DNA of 64,000 bases from Halobacillus sp. Marseille-Q1614 (GCF_902809865.1 NZ_CADDWH010000001.1:2728001-2792000); one strand, 5' to 3'; counted from the stretch's first letter, positions 25,643 to 34,936 are shown. The notes: generated by a model from the letters alone, not told the origin. Numbers and translations: made by a program.

Positions 25643-26475
25643 GATAATAGCGCTCCTCTTTCCAGCATATTATTCATGCTCCCACTTTTATATCCTTTCA
25701 TATCCAGCGTGACATATTTAAAATGAAGGCTTTTCAGAAAGGTGTCGATTTCCTCATGGTGCTCCAGCAAGCGCATCATATCTGAGGGCTCTACTTCGAT
25801 CCTGGCAATCTCATTATGTACACGTACCCTGACCTGTCTGATCTCCAGGCCTTTTATAAACTGTTCCGCTTCATCAACCTTTTTCAGCTTCTCAATCGTA
25901 ATTCTTTCACCATAGGCAATTCTTGAAGACAAGCAGGCAAGGGAAGGTTTGTCCCAATTATCGATGCCCAGCTCTTTAGCACGTATGCGAATATCATCCT
26001 TTGACATGTCCGCTTCAGCTAAAGGCCCTCTGACATTATTATCGACCGCCGCCTGAACTCCTGGTCGGTGATCGCCCAAATCATCTTTGATTAATCCAAA
26101 CGTCAAATTCTTAAATTCCTTTTCCTGAAGCAGCGGGGACAAACGCTCAAATAGTCCTTTTTTACAGAAGTAGCAGCGGTTTGCATCATTTTCTGCATAG
26201 CCCGGTATAGCTAACTCAGACATTTCAATGATTTGGTGAGGAGCTTCTAATGCTGCCGCCAGCCTTTTTGTTTCTTTTAATTCCGAAGGAGGAAAAGATT
26301 CTGAATCAGCCGTAACTGCTAATACATTTTCTTCACCTAGCGTATCTAGTGCAACTTTAAGCAAATAGGTGCTATCAACCCCGCCTGAGAATGCAATGAT
26401 CACACGCTCCATCTGCAGAAGAATTTCTTTCAGCTTCTTTTCCTTTTCTAGAGCTCGATTTGTGTCCATACCCAA
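25639..26475 (-). CDS. larE: LarE, ATP-dependent sulfur insertase of nickel-pincer-nucleotide synthesis
   Basis: A 278-residue PP-loop enzyme. SGGVDS at residues 30-35 is the pyrophosphatase loop, with LAVTADSESFPPSEL just after. CYFCK supplies Cys101 and Cys104, and SLACLSSR gives Cys181. LarE adds sulfur to the pyridinium dicarboxylate precursor, either sacrificially from its own Cys or, in three-cysteine homologues, through an Fe-S cluster. Three well-placed cysteines here favour the cluster type, which is inference. The gene lies between larC1 and the permease in one operon. Confidence 0.9.
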   Translation of the reverse strand: MGMDTNRALEKEKKLKEILLQMERVIIAFSGGVDSTYLLKVALDTLGEENVLAVTADSESFPPSELKETKRLAAALEAPHQIIEMSELAIPGYAENDANRCYFCKKGLFERLSPLLQEKEFKNLTFGLIKDDLGDHRPGVQAAVDNNVRGPLAEADMSKDDIRIRAKELGIDNWDKPSLACLSSRIAYGERITIEKLKKVDEAEQFIKGLEIRQVRVRVHNEIARIEVEPSDMMRLLEHHEEIDTFLKSLHFKYVTLDMKGYKSGSMNNMLERGALLS

Positions 26476-26488
26476 GTCACTCCTTCCC

Positions 26489-27211
26489 TTATGATTCTCC
26501 TAAAACAAACCTTACAACATTCGGGTGATTTTCAAAGTCTTTCGTACCCGCACCGTATCCAATTTTGTTAACCTTCATCCCCGGAATAGTTCCATATTCA
26601 GTCGTTAATGTACGAATAATGGCTGCCCCAGTTGGAGTGGTCAGTTCTCCTTGCACCTCTGTATGATGCAAAGGGATATCTTTCAGAATTTCAAGAGTAG
26701 CAGGAGCTGGTACAGGATACAATCCATGCGCCATATGAATATACCCATTTCCGGCAGCAACAGGAGTGCTGACAACCTTGTCAATGTCCAATTGATGATA
26801 AGCGATAGCTGCGCCTATAATGTCAATCATAGAATCAACTCCCCCTACTTCATGGAAATGGACTTTCTCCAGTGTAGAGTTATGGATTTTTGCTTCTGCG
26901 ATTGCGATCGTTTCGAACATAGACAGGGCTGTTAGTTTTTCTTCCTCTTCAAGATCAGATTGCTCGATGGCTTGTTTAATATCCGTATAATGACGGTGCG
27001 AATGTTTTTCTTCTTCTGTATCAATAATTAAGTGTGAACTAGAAAGACCTTTTTTGACTACTTTTTCTACAGATAGGGAAAAATCTTCGTTTACGACTGA
27101 ATGAAGTTTATCCGATATGACGGATAAATCAGCCCCTATTTCTGTAAAAGCTGCCAAGGTCATATCTCCGGCTATTCCCGATATACCGCAGTCGATAAAT
27201 AAGGTTCTCAT
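26489..27211 (-). CDS. larC1: LarC1, N-terminal domain of the nickel insertase as a separate gene
   Basis: A 240-residue protein covering only the first domain of LarC: LFIDCGISGIAGDM at the N-terminus, a His-rich segment KHSHRHY, then EKVHFHEVGGVDSMIDIIG and GELTTPTGAAI. It stops after FENHPNVVRFVLGES, where the full-length protein would continue into the second domain. LarC is the CTP-dependent enzyme that inserts nickel to form the NPN cofactor. AAGGAG before the ATG. The remaining domain is at 28040-28498 on the other strand, so no ribosomal frameshift can join them. Confidence 0.88.
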   Translation of the reverse strand: MRTLFIDCGISGIAGDMTLAAFTEIGADLSVISDKLHSVVNEDFSLSVEKVVKKGLSSSHLIIDTEEEKHSHRHYTDIKQAIEQSDLEEEEKLTALSMFETIAIAEAKIHNSTLEKVHFHEVGGVDSMIDIIGAAIAYHQLDIDKVVSTPVAAGNGYIHMAHGLYPVPAPATLEILKDIPLHHTEVQGELTTPTGAAIIRTLTTEYGTIPGMKVNKIGYGAGTKDFENHPNVVRFVLGES

Positions 27212-27240
27212 ATTGTGGATCTCCTTATAGTTTATTTTTA

Positions 27241-27984
27241 TTACACTCTCAGCATAAGTGATGCGGCATAGCCTGCTCCAAAACCATTATCAATATTGAC
27301 AACGGTTACACCTGAAGCACAAGTGTTTAACATACTTAAAAGTGATGTAATTCCATTCAGATGGGTGCCATATCCGACACTGGTCGGAACAGCAATTAAA
27401 GGAACCGATACCAGCCCGCCGACAACACTTGGCAGCGCTCCCTCCATTCCTGCAACTACAATCAAGACCTGGCATGATTTGATTTCCTCCAGTTGGGCAA
27501 ACAGCCGGTGAATTCCTGCCACTCCAATATCATAGAAGCTTTGGCATACATGCCCCATGGCCTCGATGGTAACCTCAGCTTCCCTGGCTACGGGAATATC
27601 AGAAGTGCCCGCACAAATAACCCCTATTTTTTTAGTTTCATTCTTCATAACATATGTATCCGGTTTATAAAGCAGTGTTCTTCCGGCTGGGTCGTAGCTT
27701 ACTTCTGGCAGAAGATCACAAACCTCTTTTGCTGCTAGATCTGTTACTCTTGTTGCCAGAACCGTCTGATTCTGAGAAGCAAGGTGGTTAAAAATCCCTG
27801 CTATCTGCTCAGGTGTCTTGTTCGCCCCGAAAATAACTTCAGGAAAACCTTGCCTGAATTCACGGGCGTCATCGACTTTAGCAAAACCATAATCGGTGAA
27901 GCCTTTCAGCCTTTCTTCCGCTTCCTCAATTGATAGAACCCCTTCTTGAAATTGTGTTAGAATGTGTTTAGTATATGAGTCCAT
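27241..27984 (-). CDS. larB: LarB, P2CMN-forming carboxylase/hydrolase of NPN cofactor synthesis
   Basis: A 247-residue protein with a variable N-terminal helical part and a PurE-like core starting at KIGVICAGTSDIPVAREAEVT. SCQVLIVVAGMEGALPSVVGGLVSVPLIAVPTSVGYG follows, a pattern shared with AIR carboxylases. LarB carboxylates the pyridinium ring of nicotinic acid adenine dinucleotide and cleaves off AMP, the first NPN step. First gene of the minus-strand operon larB-larC1-larE-permease, 55 bases from the divergent larC2, so both probably share a regulatory region. Confidence 0.9.
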   Translation of the reverse strand: MDSYTKHILTQFQEGVLSIEEAEERLKGFTDYGFAKVDDAREFRQGFPEVIFGANKTPEQIAGIFNHLASQNQTVLATRVTDLAAKEVCDLLPEVSYDPAGRTLLYKPDTYVMKNETKKIGVICAGTSDIPVAREAEVTIEAMGHVCQSFYDIGVAGIHRLFAQLEEIKSCQVLIVVAGMEGALPSVVGGLVSVPLIAVPTSVGYGTHLNGITSLLSMLNTCASGVTVVNIDNGFGAGYAASLMLRV

Positions 27985-28039
27985 TTGTCTCTACCTTTCT
28001 ATGAAATTACCCTTTGGACAGAGCAGGAAGGAGCTAATC

Positions 28040-28498
28040 ATGCAGCACCGGTATGAACATACAGATCATGAGATGATCAAAATGGAAGTAAATTTGGATG
28101 ATATACCTGGTGAATGGCTCGGTCATGTCATGACTCTGCTGTTAGAGGCAGGTGCAAACGACGTGTTTTACATACCGATTTACATGAAAAAAAACCGCCC
28201 AGGCACCATGCTGCAGGTATTATGTCCAGAAACACGGGCTGAGGAATTGATGAATATTATTTTCCAGGAAACAACCACTCTGGGAGTAAGGTATTACCCC
28301 CTTTCCGTCAAACGCCTTGGTAGACAATTCAAAGAAGTTGAGACCCCTTGGGGATTTGTCACCGTAAAAGAAGGCTTATTGAATGATAAAGTGGTCCAGC
28401 GAGCTCCTGAATACAGCAGCTGCAAGAAAATTGCAGATAAATATCACATTCCCCTAAAGAAAGTATATCAGGAAGTTTGGAAAGTAATAAGTAGCTGA
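28040..28498 (+). CDS. larC2: LarC2, C-terminal domain of nickel insertase encoded divergently
   Basis: A 152-residue protein matching the second LarC domain: EVNLDDIPGEWLGHVMTLLLEAGANDVFYIPIYMKKNRP at the start, then IIFQETTTLGVRYYP and KVVQRAPEYSSCKKIAD. These are the conserved parts downstream of the LarC1 region in fused homologues. ATG 28040 follows GGAAGGAG; an upstream in-frame TTG/ATG series overlaps the larB promoter side and lacks a ribosome site. Divergent from larB. The two LarC halves must assemble as separate chains. Confidence 0.88.
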   Translation: MQHRYEHTDHEMIKMEVNLDDIPGEWLGHVMTLLLEAGANDVFYIPIYMKKNRPGTMLQVLCPETRAEELMNIIFQETTTLGVRYYPLSVKRLGRQFKEVETPWGFVTVKEGLLNDKVVQRAPEYSSCKKIADKYHIPLKKVYQEVWKVISS

Positions 28499-28581
28499 AA
28501 AGATAATATTTTCAATTTTCACTTAACTTCCTATTCTGCTCCACCCTATTAACCCAGCAGTTAAAAAGCTGGTTTGCAGAG

Positions 28582-28836
28582 TCATTTAGTTAATGCATAA
28601 GGTGTCTGTTCCCCTTTTAGAACCTGAACAATATTAAAAGCTGCTTTTTTTCTCAGTTCTACCATAGCTTCCTCTGAATACCAAGCACTGTGCGGTGTGA
28701 TGATAACATTATCCATTTCCAGAAGCTCACTGTCGATCCTAACAGGCTCTTCTTCCATTACATCTAATGCGGCTCCGGCAATTCTTCCTTTTTTCAGTGC
28801 GTCCGTGAGGGCAGCTTCATCAATAATGGGTCCAAC
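28582..28836 (-). pseudogene. C-terminal remnant of a D-2-hydroxyacid dehydrogenase
   Basis: The minus strand reads, without interruption, from GPIIDEAALTDALKKGR through GAALDVMEEEP and NVIITPHSAWYSEEAM to a TGA at 28582-28584. This is the last third of an NAD-dependent D-isomer-specific 2-hydroxyacid dehydrogenase, including the substrate-domain His of TPHSAW. Upstream of 28836 the expected NTARG segment is replaced by unrelated hydrophobic codons, and no start codon or ribosome site is found. The N-terminal two thirds are missing. Position beside NPN-cofactor genes suggests a lost lactate-linked enzyme (inference). Confidence 0.8.
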
Positions 28837-29163
28837 AAGTAAAAGCAGGACAGTGATTTTAGTACACCTCTTTATTTTTTATTTAATGATAAAACAACAA
28901 ATTAGCTTGATTTAAGTCAACCTCCTAAAGATTTCAAATTACTCACTCCTTACAACTGGTATAAGCATAATTAACTATTTTCAATTAAGTTATTAGAAAG
29001 GTCATTTTTAACTTAATTTTAAAAAGCAGACCATTTTCTCTCGTGAAAAATGGTCTGCTTTATCGTTTTCTTATAATTTTTCATATCTTATTTGATTGGT
29101 TTGTATTAAAGATTTAGCATGCTTTAATTTATTTAGTTGTCTAATCTCCTCCAGCAGTTCATT
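28837..29163. other. Intergenic region with one hairpin
   Basis: No supported gene. A strong stem-loop lies at 29023-29061. The minus strand between 29163 and 29077 carries a short open run (ELLEEIRQLNKLKHAK...) without a start; see rejected items. Confidence 0.5.
29023..29061. terminator. Intrinsic terminator
   Basis: AAAGCAGACCATTTT and AAAATGGTCTGCTTT arms with a short loop and A/T tracts on both sides, about 100 bases after the VanW-like gene on the minus strand. Confidence 0.75.
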
Positions 29164-30084
29164 CTATGATTGACTAGATCCCCTTTCTCTTTCTTCAGGG
29201 AGTTTCTTGCTGGCATCGGGAACGTTCTGCGGGTCAAAATTAATCACATCTGAGGAATACATCGTCACACTCATCTGTCCTCCAATAACCTTAGTGCGGA
29301 TTAGCAGAGGTTGATTATACTGATTCTTAAACGTAAAATCAGGACCATACCAGCTTACCGTCGCGTCTCGTCCCGGTGGTACATAAGGCACCCGTTTGCT
29401 GTGGGAATAGCGTTCCATAATTTTCACCCCAGCGTTGTCCACTGAGTTGAACAATGTTGAAGATAGCTGGCAGATTCCACCGCCAATTCCTTCGGTCACT
29501 TCCCCTTTTACAATGACGGGGGCATTTTTATATCCCTTTTCCTTCGTTCTTTTACCAACGGCCTTATTAAAAGAGAATACTTCCCCTGGAAAGACCACAT
29601 AACTGTCCAAAACTTCAGCGGCTAGGCGAATGTTGTAGGAGCGCTCTTTATTATTAGAATTAAAATAAGTCACATAATGACCGATCTGCTGGGTACGGAT
29701 ATTGGCAAGCAATTCACCATCTACTTTAGGAGAAATGGCAATCTTCGGTACGCTAATGGTCCCCGCCTCTGTGTCATAAAAATAACTATAGAATTTTTCC
29801 AGGAATTTTTTTTGATAAACTTTGTATCCAGCCTCTCCAGGTATAATCTCACCGGACTCGCCGATTTTTGCATCTACAGGTTCCTGGCTTATCTGCTGAT
29901 CCAGCTGATCAATAAGCTCTTGGGTTTTATTCTGGTCCACAAACGGTTTGCCGAAGAACTCTGCTTCAAAGTCCTTTCGGTTTATGTGTAGGATTTCTTC
30001 CCCATCATCGGTTATCGATAAATTATCTTGTTGAATATACGGCTGAGCTAAGAGCAAACTTAAAGATAAAATGACAAATTTCAT
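29164..30084 (-). CDS. VanW-family secreted protein
   Basis: A 306-residue protein with a cleavable signal peptide (LSLSLLLAQ at residues 7-15). The VanW domain covers about residues 135-270: VVFPGEVFSFNKAVGKRT, the Gly/Cys motif EGIGGGICQLSSTLFN, then YSHSKRVPYVPPGRDATVSW. VanW-type proteins act in cell-wall biology but have no agreed biochemical function. ATG at 30084 with AGGAGG-like sequence upstream. Monocistronic. Confidence 0.85.
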   Translation of the reverse strand: MKFVILSLSLLLAQPYIQQDNLSITDDGEEILHINRKDFEAEFFGKPFVDQNKTQELIDQLDQQISQEPVDAKIGESGEIIPGEAGYKVYQKKFLEKFYSYFYDTEAGTISVPKIAISPKVDGELLANIRTQQIGHYVTYFNSNNKERSYNIRLAAEVLDSYVVFPGEVFSFNKAVGKRTKEKGYKNAPVIVKGEVTEGIGGGICQLSSTLFNSVDNAGVKIMERYSHSKRVPYVPPGRDATVSWYGPDFTFKNQYNQPLLIRTKVIGGQMSVTMYSSDVINFDPQNVPDASKKLPEERERGSSQS

Positions 30085-30164
30085 ACGTAAAGCCTCCTAC
30101 TGCTAGTATGAGTAGAAGGCTGTAAAACATGTGAAGAACTTTCATATGTTACATCGACGAATCT

Positions 30165-30210
30165 TATAAAAAAACGCCTGCTCCTTATCTCTTAAATAAG
30201 GAACAAGCGC
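30165..30210 (-). terminator. Intrinsic terminator for the aldehyde dehydrogenase gene
   Basis: Minus strand: CTTGTTCCTTAT and ATAAGGAGCAGG arms followed by CGTTTTTTTA. It lies about 110 bases downstream of the aldehyde dehydrogenase stop. Confidence 0.7.
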
Positions 30211-30318
30211 ACGTATGGAAAAATTATATCTTCATGACGCCAATTTATACTGCATCCCCTCAGTCCCATCCATTAAGGATAAAAGGATCATCGGTTTAAA
30301 CCGCACACTAGGATATCT

Positions 30319-31743
30319 TTACGATGGATAACCTAAGATCGTTTTCACTTCTAAATATTCTTCGATTCCGAAATCGCCCCATTCCCTTCCAATACCGGAT
30401 TGTTTAAAGCCGCCAAATGGAGATGAAAAATCGGCTTCCGCATCATTAACCTTCACACGGCCGGCACGAATACCAGAAGCTGTTTTTCGAAGGGTTTCTG
30501 GGTCATTCCCGAATACATATCCAGCCAGGCCATAAATCGTTTCGTTTGCTATCTTAATGGCCTCTTCAATTGTATCGTAAGTGATTATTGTCATCACAGG
30601 CCCGAAGATCTCCTCCTGAGCGATCACCATTTGATTGTCTACATCAGTAAAAATTGTCGGCTTCGCATAGTAGCCTTTGTCAAGACCTTCTGGTTTACCT
30701 GTACCTCCAGCGATTAAAGTGGCTCCTTCGTCTATTCCTTTCTCAATATAGGATTGAACTGTATCCCACTGCTTCTTAGAAACGAGGGGACCAATGTGGT
30801 TTCCTTCACGCGGATCACCGACAGGGAATTCGGCGAGTGCTTTTTTGACTGCCTCTTCAAATTCTTCCTTCATTGATACAGGAATTAAAGTCCGTGTAGC
30901 TGCTGAACAGACCTGACCTGAATTTGTTGCGATATGGCTAACCGCAGCTTTTGCTGCACCTTCCACATCCGCATCATCGAGAACGACGAGCGGTGATTTG
31001 CCCCCAAGCTCAAGGGCTACCTTCTTAATCGTTTCTGAGGCATTTTTCATAATCTTCTCACCTGTAGCACCAGAGCCGGTAAAGGATACAAAATCGATGT
31101 CCGGGTGGGAACTGATGCCGTCTCCTATTACTTCGCCCGTCCCATTTATAAGGTTAAATACGCCTTTAGGAACGCCGACTTCATCAAAGATTTCTGCTAA
31201 AATAATCGCCGCAAACGGAGTTAGTTCAGCCGGCTTCAAGACGACAGGACTTCCCGCAGCAAACGCACTCGCAATCTTAGTAGACGTTTGATTGGTCGGA
31301 AAGTTCCACGGAGTAATTAAACCACTGACACCAATGGATTCCTTCACTCGCGTATGACCCCCGCGGTCCTCCATGAAAGAGAACTCTTTTAACGATTCAG
31401 CCGCTTGTGAAAAATGATTATACCCCATCATATAATGCACTTTTTCAGAGAGTTCAAGCGGAGAACCTAGTTCATCCGTAATGGTTTCAATGATTTCATC
31501 TTTTCTTTTTTCATATTCTTTGGCAATGTTTTCAAGCATTTCTATCCGTTCTTCTTTTGTCGTTTGAGAAAACGATTGAAACGCATCTCTTGCTGCCTGC
31601 ACAGCTTTATCTAAATCTTCTTTCGTACCTAAACTGATTTTTCCGATCACTTCTTCAGTCGCCGGGTTGATTACCTCTTCGGTTTCTGAGCCAGTAGATT
31701 CGACCCATTCACCGTTAATATAATGTTTTAAGTAGTTCCGCAT
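30319..31743 (-). CDS. Aldehyde dehydrogenase family protein
   Basis: A 474-residue NAD(P)-dependent aldehyde dehydrogenase. [14 protein letters not shown] holds the catalytic Asn, [15 protein letters not shown] the general-base Glu, and [11 protein letters not shown] the nucleophile Cys. [10 protein letters not shown] and the C-terminal [14 protein letters not shown] are also typical. It is shorter than, and clearly distinct from, the betaine-aldehyde dehydrogenase at 53393-54871, and resembles the YfmT/AldX/AldY group of B. subtilis. Substrate unknown. Monocistronic with its own terminator. Confidence 0.87.
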   Translation of the reverse strand: MRNYLKHYINGEWVESTGSETEEVINPATEEVIGKISLGTKEDLDKAVQAARDAFQSFSQTTKEERIEMLENIAKEYEKRKDEIIETITDELGSPLELSEKVHYMMGYNHFSQAAESLKEFSFMEDRGGHTRVKESIGVSGLITPWNFPTNQTSTKIASAFAAGSPVVLKPAELTPFAAIILAEIFDEVGVPKGVFNLINGTGEVIGDGISSHPDIDFVSFTGSGATGEKIMKNASETIKKVALELGGKSPLVVLDDADVEGAAKAAVSHIATNSGQVCSAATRTLIPVSMKEEFEEAVKKALAEFPVGDPREGNHIGPLVSKKQWDTVQSYIEKGIDEGATLIAGGTGKPEGLDKGYYAKPTIFTDVDNQMVIAQEEIFGPVMTIITYDTIEEAIKIANETIYGLAGYVFGNDPETLRKTASGIRAGRVKVNDAEADFSSPFGGFKQSGIGREWGDFGIEEYLEVKTILGYPS

Positions 31744-31824
31744 AAAGCTATTCTCCTTTTATTTAAAAATGTTTAATTTAATAAGCTTGATTAAAATGTA
31801 TCCTTTATTTGGGAAGTTGAAACA

Positions 31825-31908
31825 TTCTTCGCCTGATTCACGTGGGCTTATCACTCCTTGCAAAGCGAGGCAGCCCGTCTCGTCGCTGGCTTTTCTTCTC
31901 AAGTCATA
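31825..31908. other. GC-richer intergenic stretch without gene
   Basis: Between the divergently flanking terminator and promoter parts lies an ~80-base GC-rich piece (GCGAGGCAGCCCGTCTCG area) unlike the A/T-rich surroundings. I see no ORF or strong hairpin. It could be a degraded interspersed element. Confidence 0.25.
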
Positions 31909-31910
31909 TT

Positions 31911-31944
31911 AAAAAGACAATTCACCTTGACGGTAAATTGTCTT
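31911..31944 (-). terminator. Intrinsic terminator for the yhfK-like gene
   Basis: AAAGACAATTTACC and GGTGAATTGTCTTTTT on the minus strand, loop GTCAA. Immediately downstream of the stop codon at 31965. Confidence 0.75.
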
Positions 31945-31964
31945 TAATAAAAATTCTCTTTTAT

Positions 31965-32615
31965 TTAGAGGGAATCGATGGCTTCCTTAATCGACTTTGT
32001 GCCACCTACCACTTGATATTCTTTGCCAATCGTTGAGTCATTCTCCAAAGTGGCAACAATCACAGAAGCAACGTCTTCTCGTGGGACCTTTCCTCTTTCC
32101 ACTGTCTCTGCCGCTTCCACCTTACCGGTTCCCTCATCATTTGACAGACGGCCGGGGTGGATAATTGTGTATTCGAGCGCTGTTCCTCTTAGCCACTCAT
32201 CGGCATAGTGCTTAGCCACTACATATGGAGCGAATGACGAGTTAGCTGCCTGAATCGCTTCACGTGTCGTATCAAACGAGCTGATCATAACAAATCGCTT
32301 CACACCGGCAGCTTCAGCCGCTTTAATGGTTTTTACAGCACCATCCAGATCAATTAAAATCGTTTTATCCGGCCCGGTGTTTGGCCCGGAACCTGCGGTG
32401 AATACGACGGCATCCACACCCTCAGCTGCTTTTGTGATTGATTCAATATCGTCTTCAAGATCAACAATTGTTGTTTCTGCACCTAAATTTTCAAAATAGG
32501 ACGCCTGCTCTTCTTTACGAATCATGGCTTTGGCTTCCAGGCTGTCATTTTCCTGAATAAAAGAAACGAGATGTTTTCCAATTTGTCCGTTTGCTCCGAC
32601 TACAAGTACTTTCAT
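31965..32615 (-). CDS. yhfK: NAD(P)-binding SDR-like protein (YhfK-like)
   Basis: A 216-residue atypical short-chain dehydrogenase. VLVVGANGQIGKHLV is the GxxGxxG nucleotide site, VDAVVFTAGSG and RFVMISSFDT mark later Rossmann strands, and the C-terminus has PREDVASVIVATLE. It matches the NAD(P)H-binding group containing B. subtilis YhfK. A GTG start 9 bases upstream is possible, but the AGAAAGGG ribosome site fits ATG 32615. Substrate unknown; proteins of this group often handle flavin or quinone compounds. Confidence 0.85.
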   Translation of the reverse strand: MKVLVVGANGQIGKHLVSFIQENDSLEAKAMIRKEEQASYFENLGAETTIVDLEDDIESITKAAEGVDAVVFTAGSGPNTGPDKTILIDLDGAVKTIKAAEAAGVKRFVMISSFDTTREAIQAANSSFAPYVVAKHYADEWLRGTALEYTIIHPGRLSNDEGTGKVEAAETVERGKVPREDVASVIVATLENDSTIGKEYQVVGGTKSIKEAIDSL

Positions 32616-32811
32616 TACCTTCACCCTTTCTAAATAAGCTTAATAAGTTCCACTAATATTACGATCATGTCTTATCTATATCGTAAAGGGAAGTAAAAGA
32701 CAATGTCTAGAAATATACTCTGTTATTTAATAGCTAGACTTCTTTGTCACAGTTATATAGTCGGCTATTAAGGACAAACTAACTCAGAAATAATATCTGA
32801 GGAGTGATGAG

Positions 32812-33075
32812 ATGAATTTTATAGGTGATATTATCACCGGGGAATTTGATCAGTTTAACGATGAGTTTGTACTCCAGCAGGTCAAGCAGTTTTCAACATC
32901 CTCGATACTTAACAAAGACCAATTTAACTCGATCTATGAATATTTAAACAGCCATAAGGGTGAGATGGATGGTCAGGTATTAACCTTGAATGAACAAATG
33001 CTCGTGCGTTTGAGTAAGGAAGAGGCAGATCTATTTATAAATGACTTAAATGAGATCAGGAATTTTTATCATTAA
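32812..33075 (+). CDS. Small acidic cytosolic protein, unknown function
   Basis: An 87-residue product, ATG with CTGAGGAGTGATGAG in front. It is acidic and helical, without membrane segments or cysteines, and ends NDLNEIRNFYH. A promoter-like region precedes it and the class I aldolase starts 100 bases downstream with its own ribosome site. No family recognised. Codon use looks like that of the neighbours, so I take it as real. Confidence 0.6.
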   Translation: MNFIGDIITGEFDQFNDEFVLQQVKQFSTSSILNKDQFNSIYEYLNSHKGEMDGQVLTLNEQMLVRLSKEEADLFINDLNEIRNFYH

Positions 33076-33175
33076 TACGCCTAAAATCATTACTATCTTT
33101 TCCGCTTTTTGTTACGTACTAGGCAATAATGGGAAGAGTATAAGTGGATTCTATTAAAAAAGAAGGAGTGGAAGC

Positions 33176-34066
33176 ATGAACAATCAGCAATTCGATAAAA
33201 TCAAAAATGGAAAAGGATTTATCGCCGCACTCGACCAAAGCGGCGGCAGTACGCCTAAAGCATTAGCAGGGTACGGGGTACCTGAAGGTTCTTATTCCGG
33301 GGAAGATGAAATGTTTGATCTTGTCCACCAGATGCGGACAAGAATCATCACATCTCCTGCCTTTGATGGTGACCGTATAATTGGTGCGATTCTCTTTGAG
33401 CAGACGATGGATCGTGAAATTGAGGGTAAATATACGGCTGATTATCTTGCTGATAAAGGCGTTGTCCCTTTCCTCAAAGTCGATAAAGGACTAGCCGAGC
33501 AGGAAAATGGCGTGCAGCTCATGAAACCGATCCATGACTTGGATGCGACACTGCACCGTGCCAACGAACGAAATATTTTCGGTACTAAAATGCGCTCAGT
33601 CATCCATGAACCAAACGAGGATGGTATTAAGCAGGTCGTCGAGCAGCAATTCCAAATCGGAAAACAGATCATCGCTGCTGGTCTCGTCCCGATCATCGAG
33701 CCGGAAGTCAATATTCACAGTGAGAACAAGGAAAAATGTGAAGAAATCCTGCGTGATGAAATTCTAAACCATCTCAATAATTTATCAGAAGACGAAAATG
33801 TTATGTTGAAGCTTACGATTCCAACGAAAGCCAACAATTACAAAGAGTTGATTGAGCATCCGCGAGTTGTACGTGTTGTCGCACTGTCCGGCGGTTATTC
33901 CCGTGATGATGCAAATGAGAAGTTGAAAGAGAATGTTGGTCTGATTGCAAGCTTTTCCCGTGCTCTGGCAGCTGACCTTAATGCTAATCAATCTGAAGAA
34001 GAGTTTGATAAAGCATTGAAGGATGCAGTAGATACGATTTATGATGCTTCTGTGAATAAGAAATAA
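33176..34066 (+). CDS. fda: Class I fructose-bisphosphate aldolase
   Basis: A 296-residue aldolase of the class I type known from staphylococci and other Firmicutes. [16 protein letters not shown] lies at the N-terminus, then [18 protein letters not shown], a [13 protein letters not shown] segment, and [12 protein letters not shown] with the Schiff-base Lys. It splits fructose-1,6-bisphosphate into DHAP and GAP without a metal. AGAAGGAG precedes the ATG. Most Bacillaceae also carry a class II enzyme, so this is probably a secondary aldolase. Confidence 0.88.
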   Translation: MNNQQFDKIKNGKGFIAALDQSGGSTPKALAGYGVPEGSYSGEDEMFDLVHQMRTRIITSPAFDGDRIIGAILFEQTMDREIEGKYTADYLADKGVVPFLKVDKGLAEQENGVQLMKPIHDLDATLHRANERNIFGTKMRSVIHEPNEDGIKQVVEQQFQIGKQIIAAGLVPIIEPEVNIHSENKEKCEEILRDEILNHLNNLSEDENVMLKLTIPTKANNYKELIEHPRVVRVVALSGGYSRDDANEKLKENVGLIASFSRALAADLNANQSEEEFDKALKDAVDTIYDASVNKK

Positions 34067-34074
34067 TGATTCAC

Positions 34075-34099
34075 AAAGGTACGCTTATGGCGTACCTTT
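34075..34099. terminator. Bidirectional terminator between fda and nfo
   Basis: AAAGGTACGC and GCGTACCTTT around TTATG, with A/T tracts on either side. It overlaps the 3' end of the convergent endonuclease IV gene. Confidence 0.75.
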
Positions 34100-34936
34100 A
34101 TCTTTCCCCCATTTTAGATGCAATTGGCGGATTTCTTCTTTATGAGAAACGATTTCTTTAGGAGTTTCTAAGATGAATGGTACATTTTCTAAAAGTCTTG
34201 AATCCATTACCTGAGCAAATTGTTCTTCCTTAATATAACCAAGCTCAAAAATATTCGCATGCCGGTCTTTCCCTGTGCCCGTGTCATATTTAGAATTATT
34301 GAGATGGATCACAGCTAAATCCTCAAAATAGCCCAGCTCTACCCCCTTTTCTTCTACCTGCTTCCAATTGTCACCGTCCCATAGCCCGCTCGCAAATGCA
34401 TGGCACGTATCGAAGCAGAAGCCGATCTTATCTGGATGATCAGATAATCTCCGGAGCTGCACGAGTTCTTCCAAAGTAGTGCCCATTGCTCCCGGCTTCC
34501 CTGCCATATTCTCAAGGAGAATCCTGCACTCTCCCTGCCACTGGCTAAGCACTTCATTTAGCACCTCTATCATTAATCGATAACTGGCCAGCTGATCGTC
34601 CCGGAAAATATCTTTTCCGAAATGGACCACAACCCCAAGCGATCCGCAGGCATCAGCAATCTCTAAGTCATTCAAAAGGGACCCTTTCACCTGCTCCCTT
34701 TTATTCTCATCAGCAGGGGTTAGAGTCGTAGGATACGGCGTATGAACAACTGATACAAGTCCTTTCCTCTTACAAAAATTCTTGCACAGCATCGCATCTT
34801 CTTTATTAAACGATTTAACTGATATACTTCTCGGGTTCTTCGGAAAATATTGAAAAGCATCAGCGTTAAGGGCTGCGGCTCGTTTGGCAGCCCCTAAATA
34901 ACCATCCCTGATTGAAACGTGACTGCCGAAAATCAT
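34085..34936 (-). CDS. nfo: Endonuclease IV (AP endonuclease family 2)
   Basis: A 283-residue TIM-barrel enzyme starting FGSHVSIRDGY. Metal ligands appear in LVSVVHTPYPTTL, GVVVHFGKD, ILLENMAGKPGAMG, IGFCFDTCHAFASG and VIHLNNSK, the conserved His/Glu/Asp set of the three-zinc site. It cleaves DNA 5' to abasic sites in base-excision repair. Length is normal for the family. Convergent with fda and monocistronic. Confidence 0.93.
   Translation of the reverse strand: MIFGSHVSIRDGYLGAAKRAAALNADAFQYFPKNPRSISVKSFNKEDAMLCKNFCKRKGLVSVVHTPYPTTLTPADENKREQVKGSLLNDLEIADACGSLGVVVHFGKDIFRDDQLASYRLMIEVLNEVLSQWQGECRILLENMAGKPGAMGTTLEELVQLRRLSDHPDKIGFCFDTCHAFASGLWDGDNWKQVEEKGVELGYFEDLAVIHLNNSKYDTGTGKDRHANIFELGYIKEEQFAQVMDSRLLENVPFILETPKEIVSHKEEIRQLHLKWGKDKGTP

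Noticed and set aside
27962-28039. Longer N-terminus for LarC2 from 27962
   Set aside because: The extra 26 residues overlap the larB start region, lack a ribosome site and are unlike any LarC; ATG 28040 has GGAAGGAG.
29077-29163. Minus-strand run ELLEEIRQLNKLKHAK with helical character
   Set aside because: No start codon and no upstream frame. It could be a tail of a MerR-like protein, but support is too thin to list.
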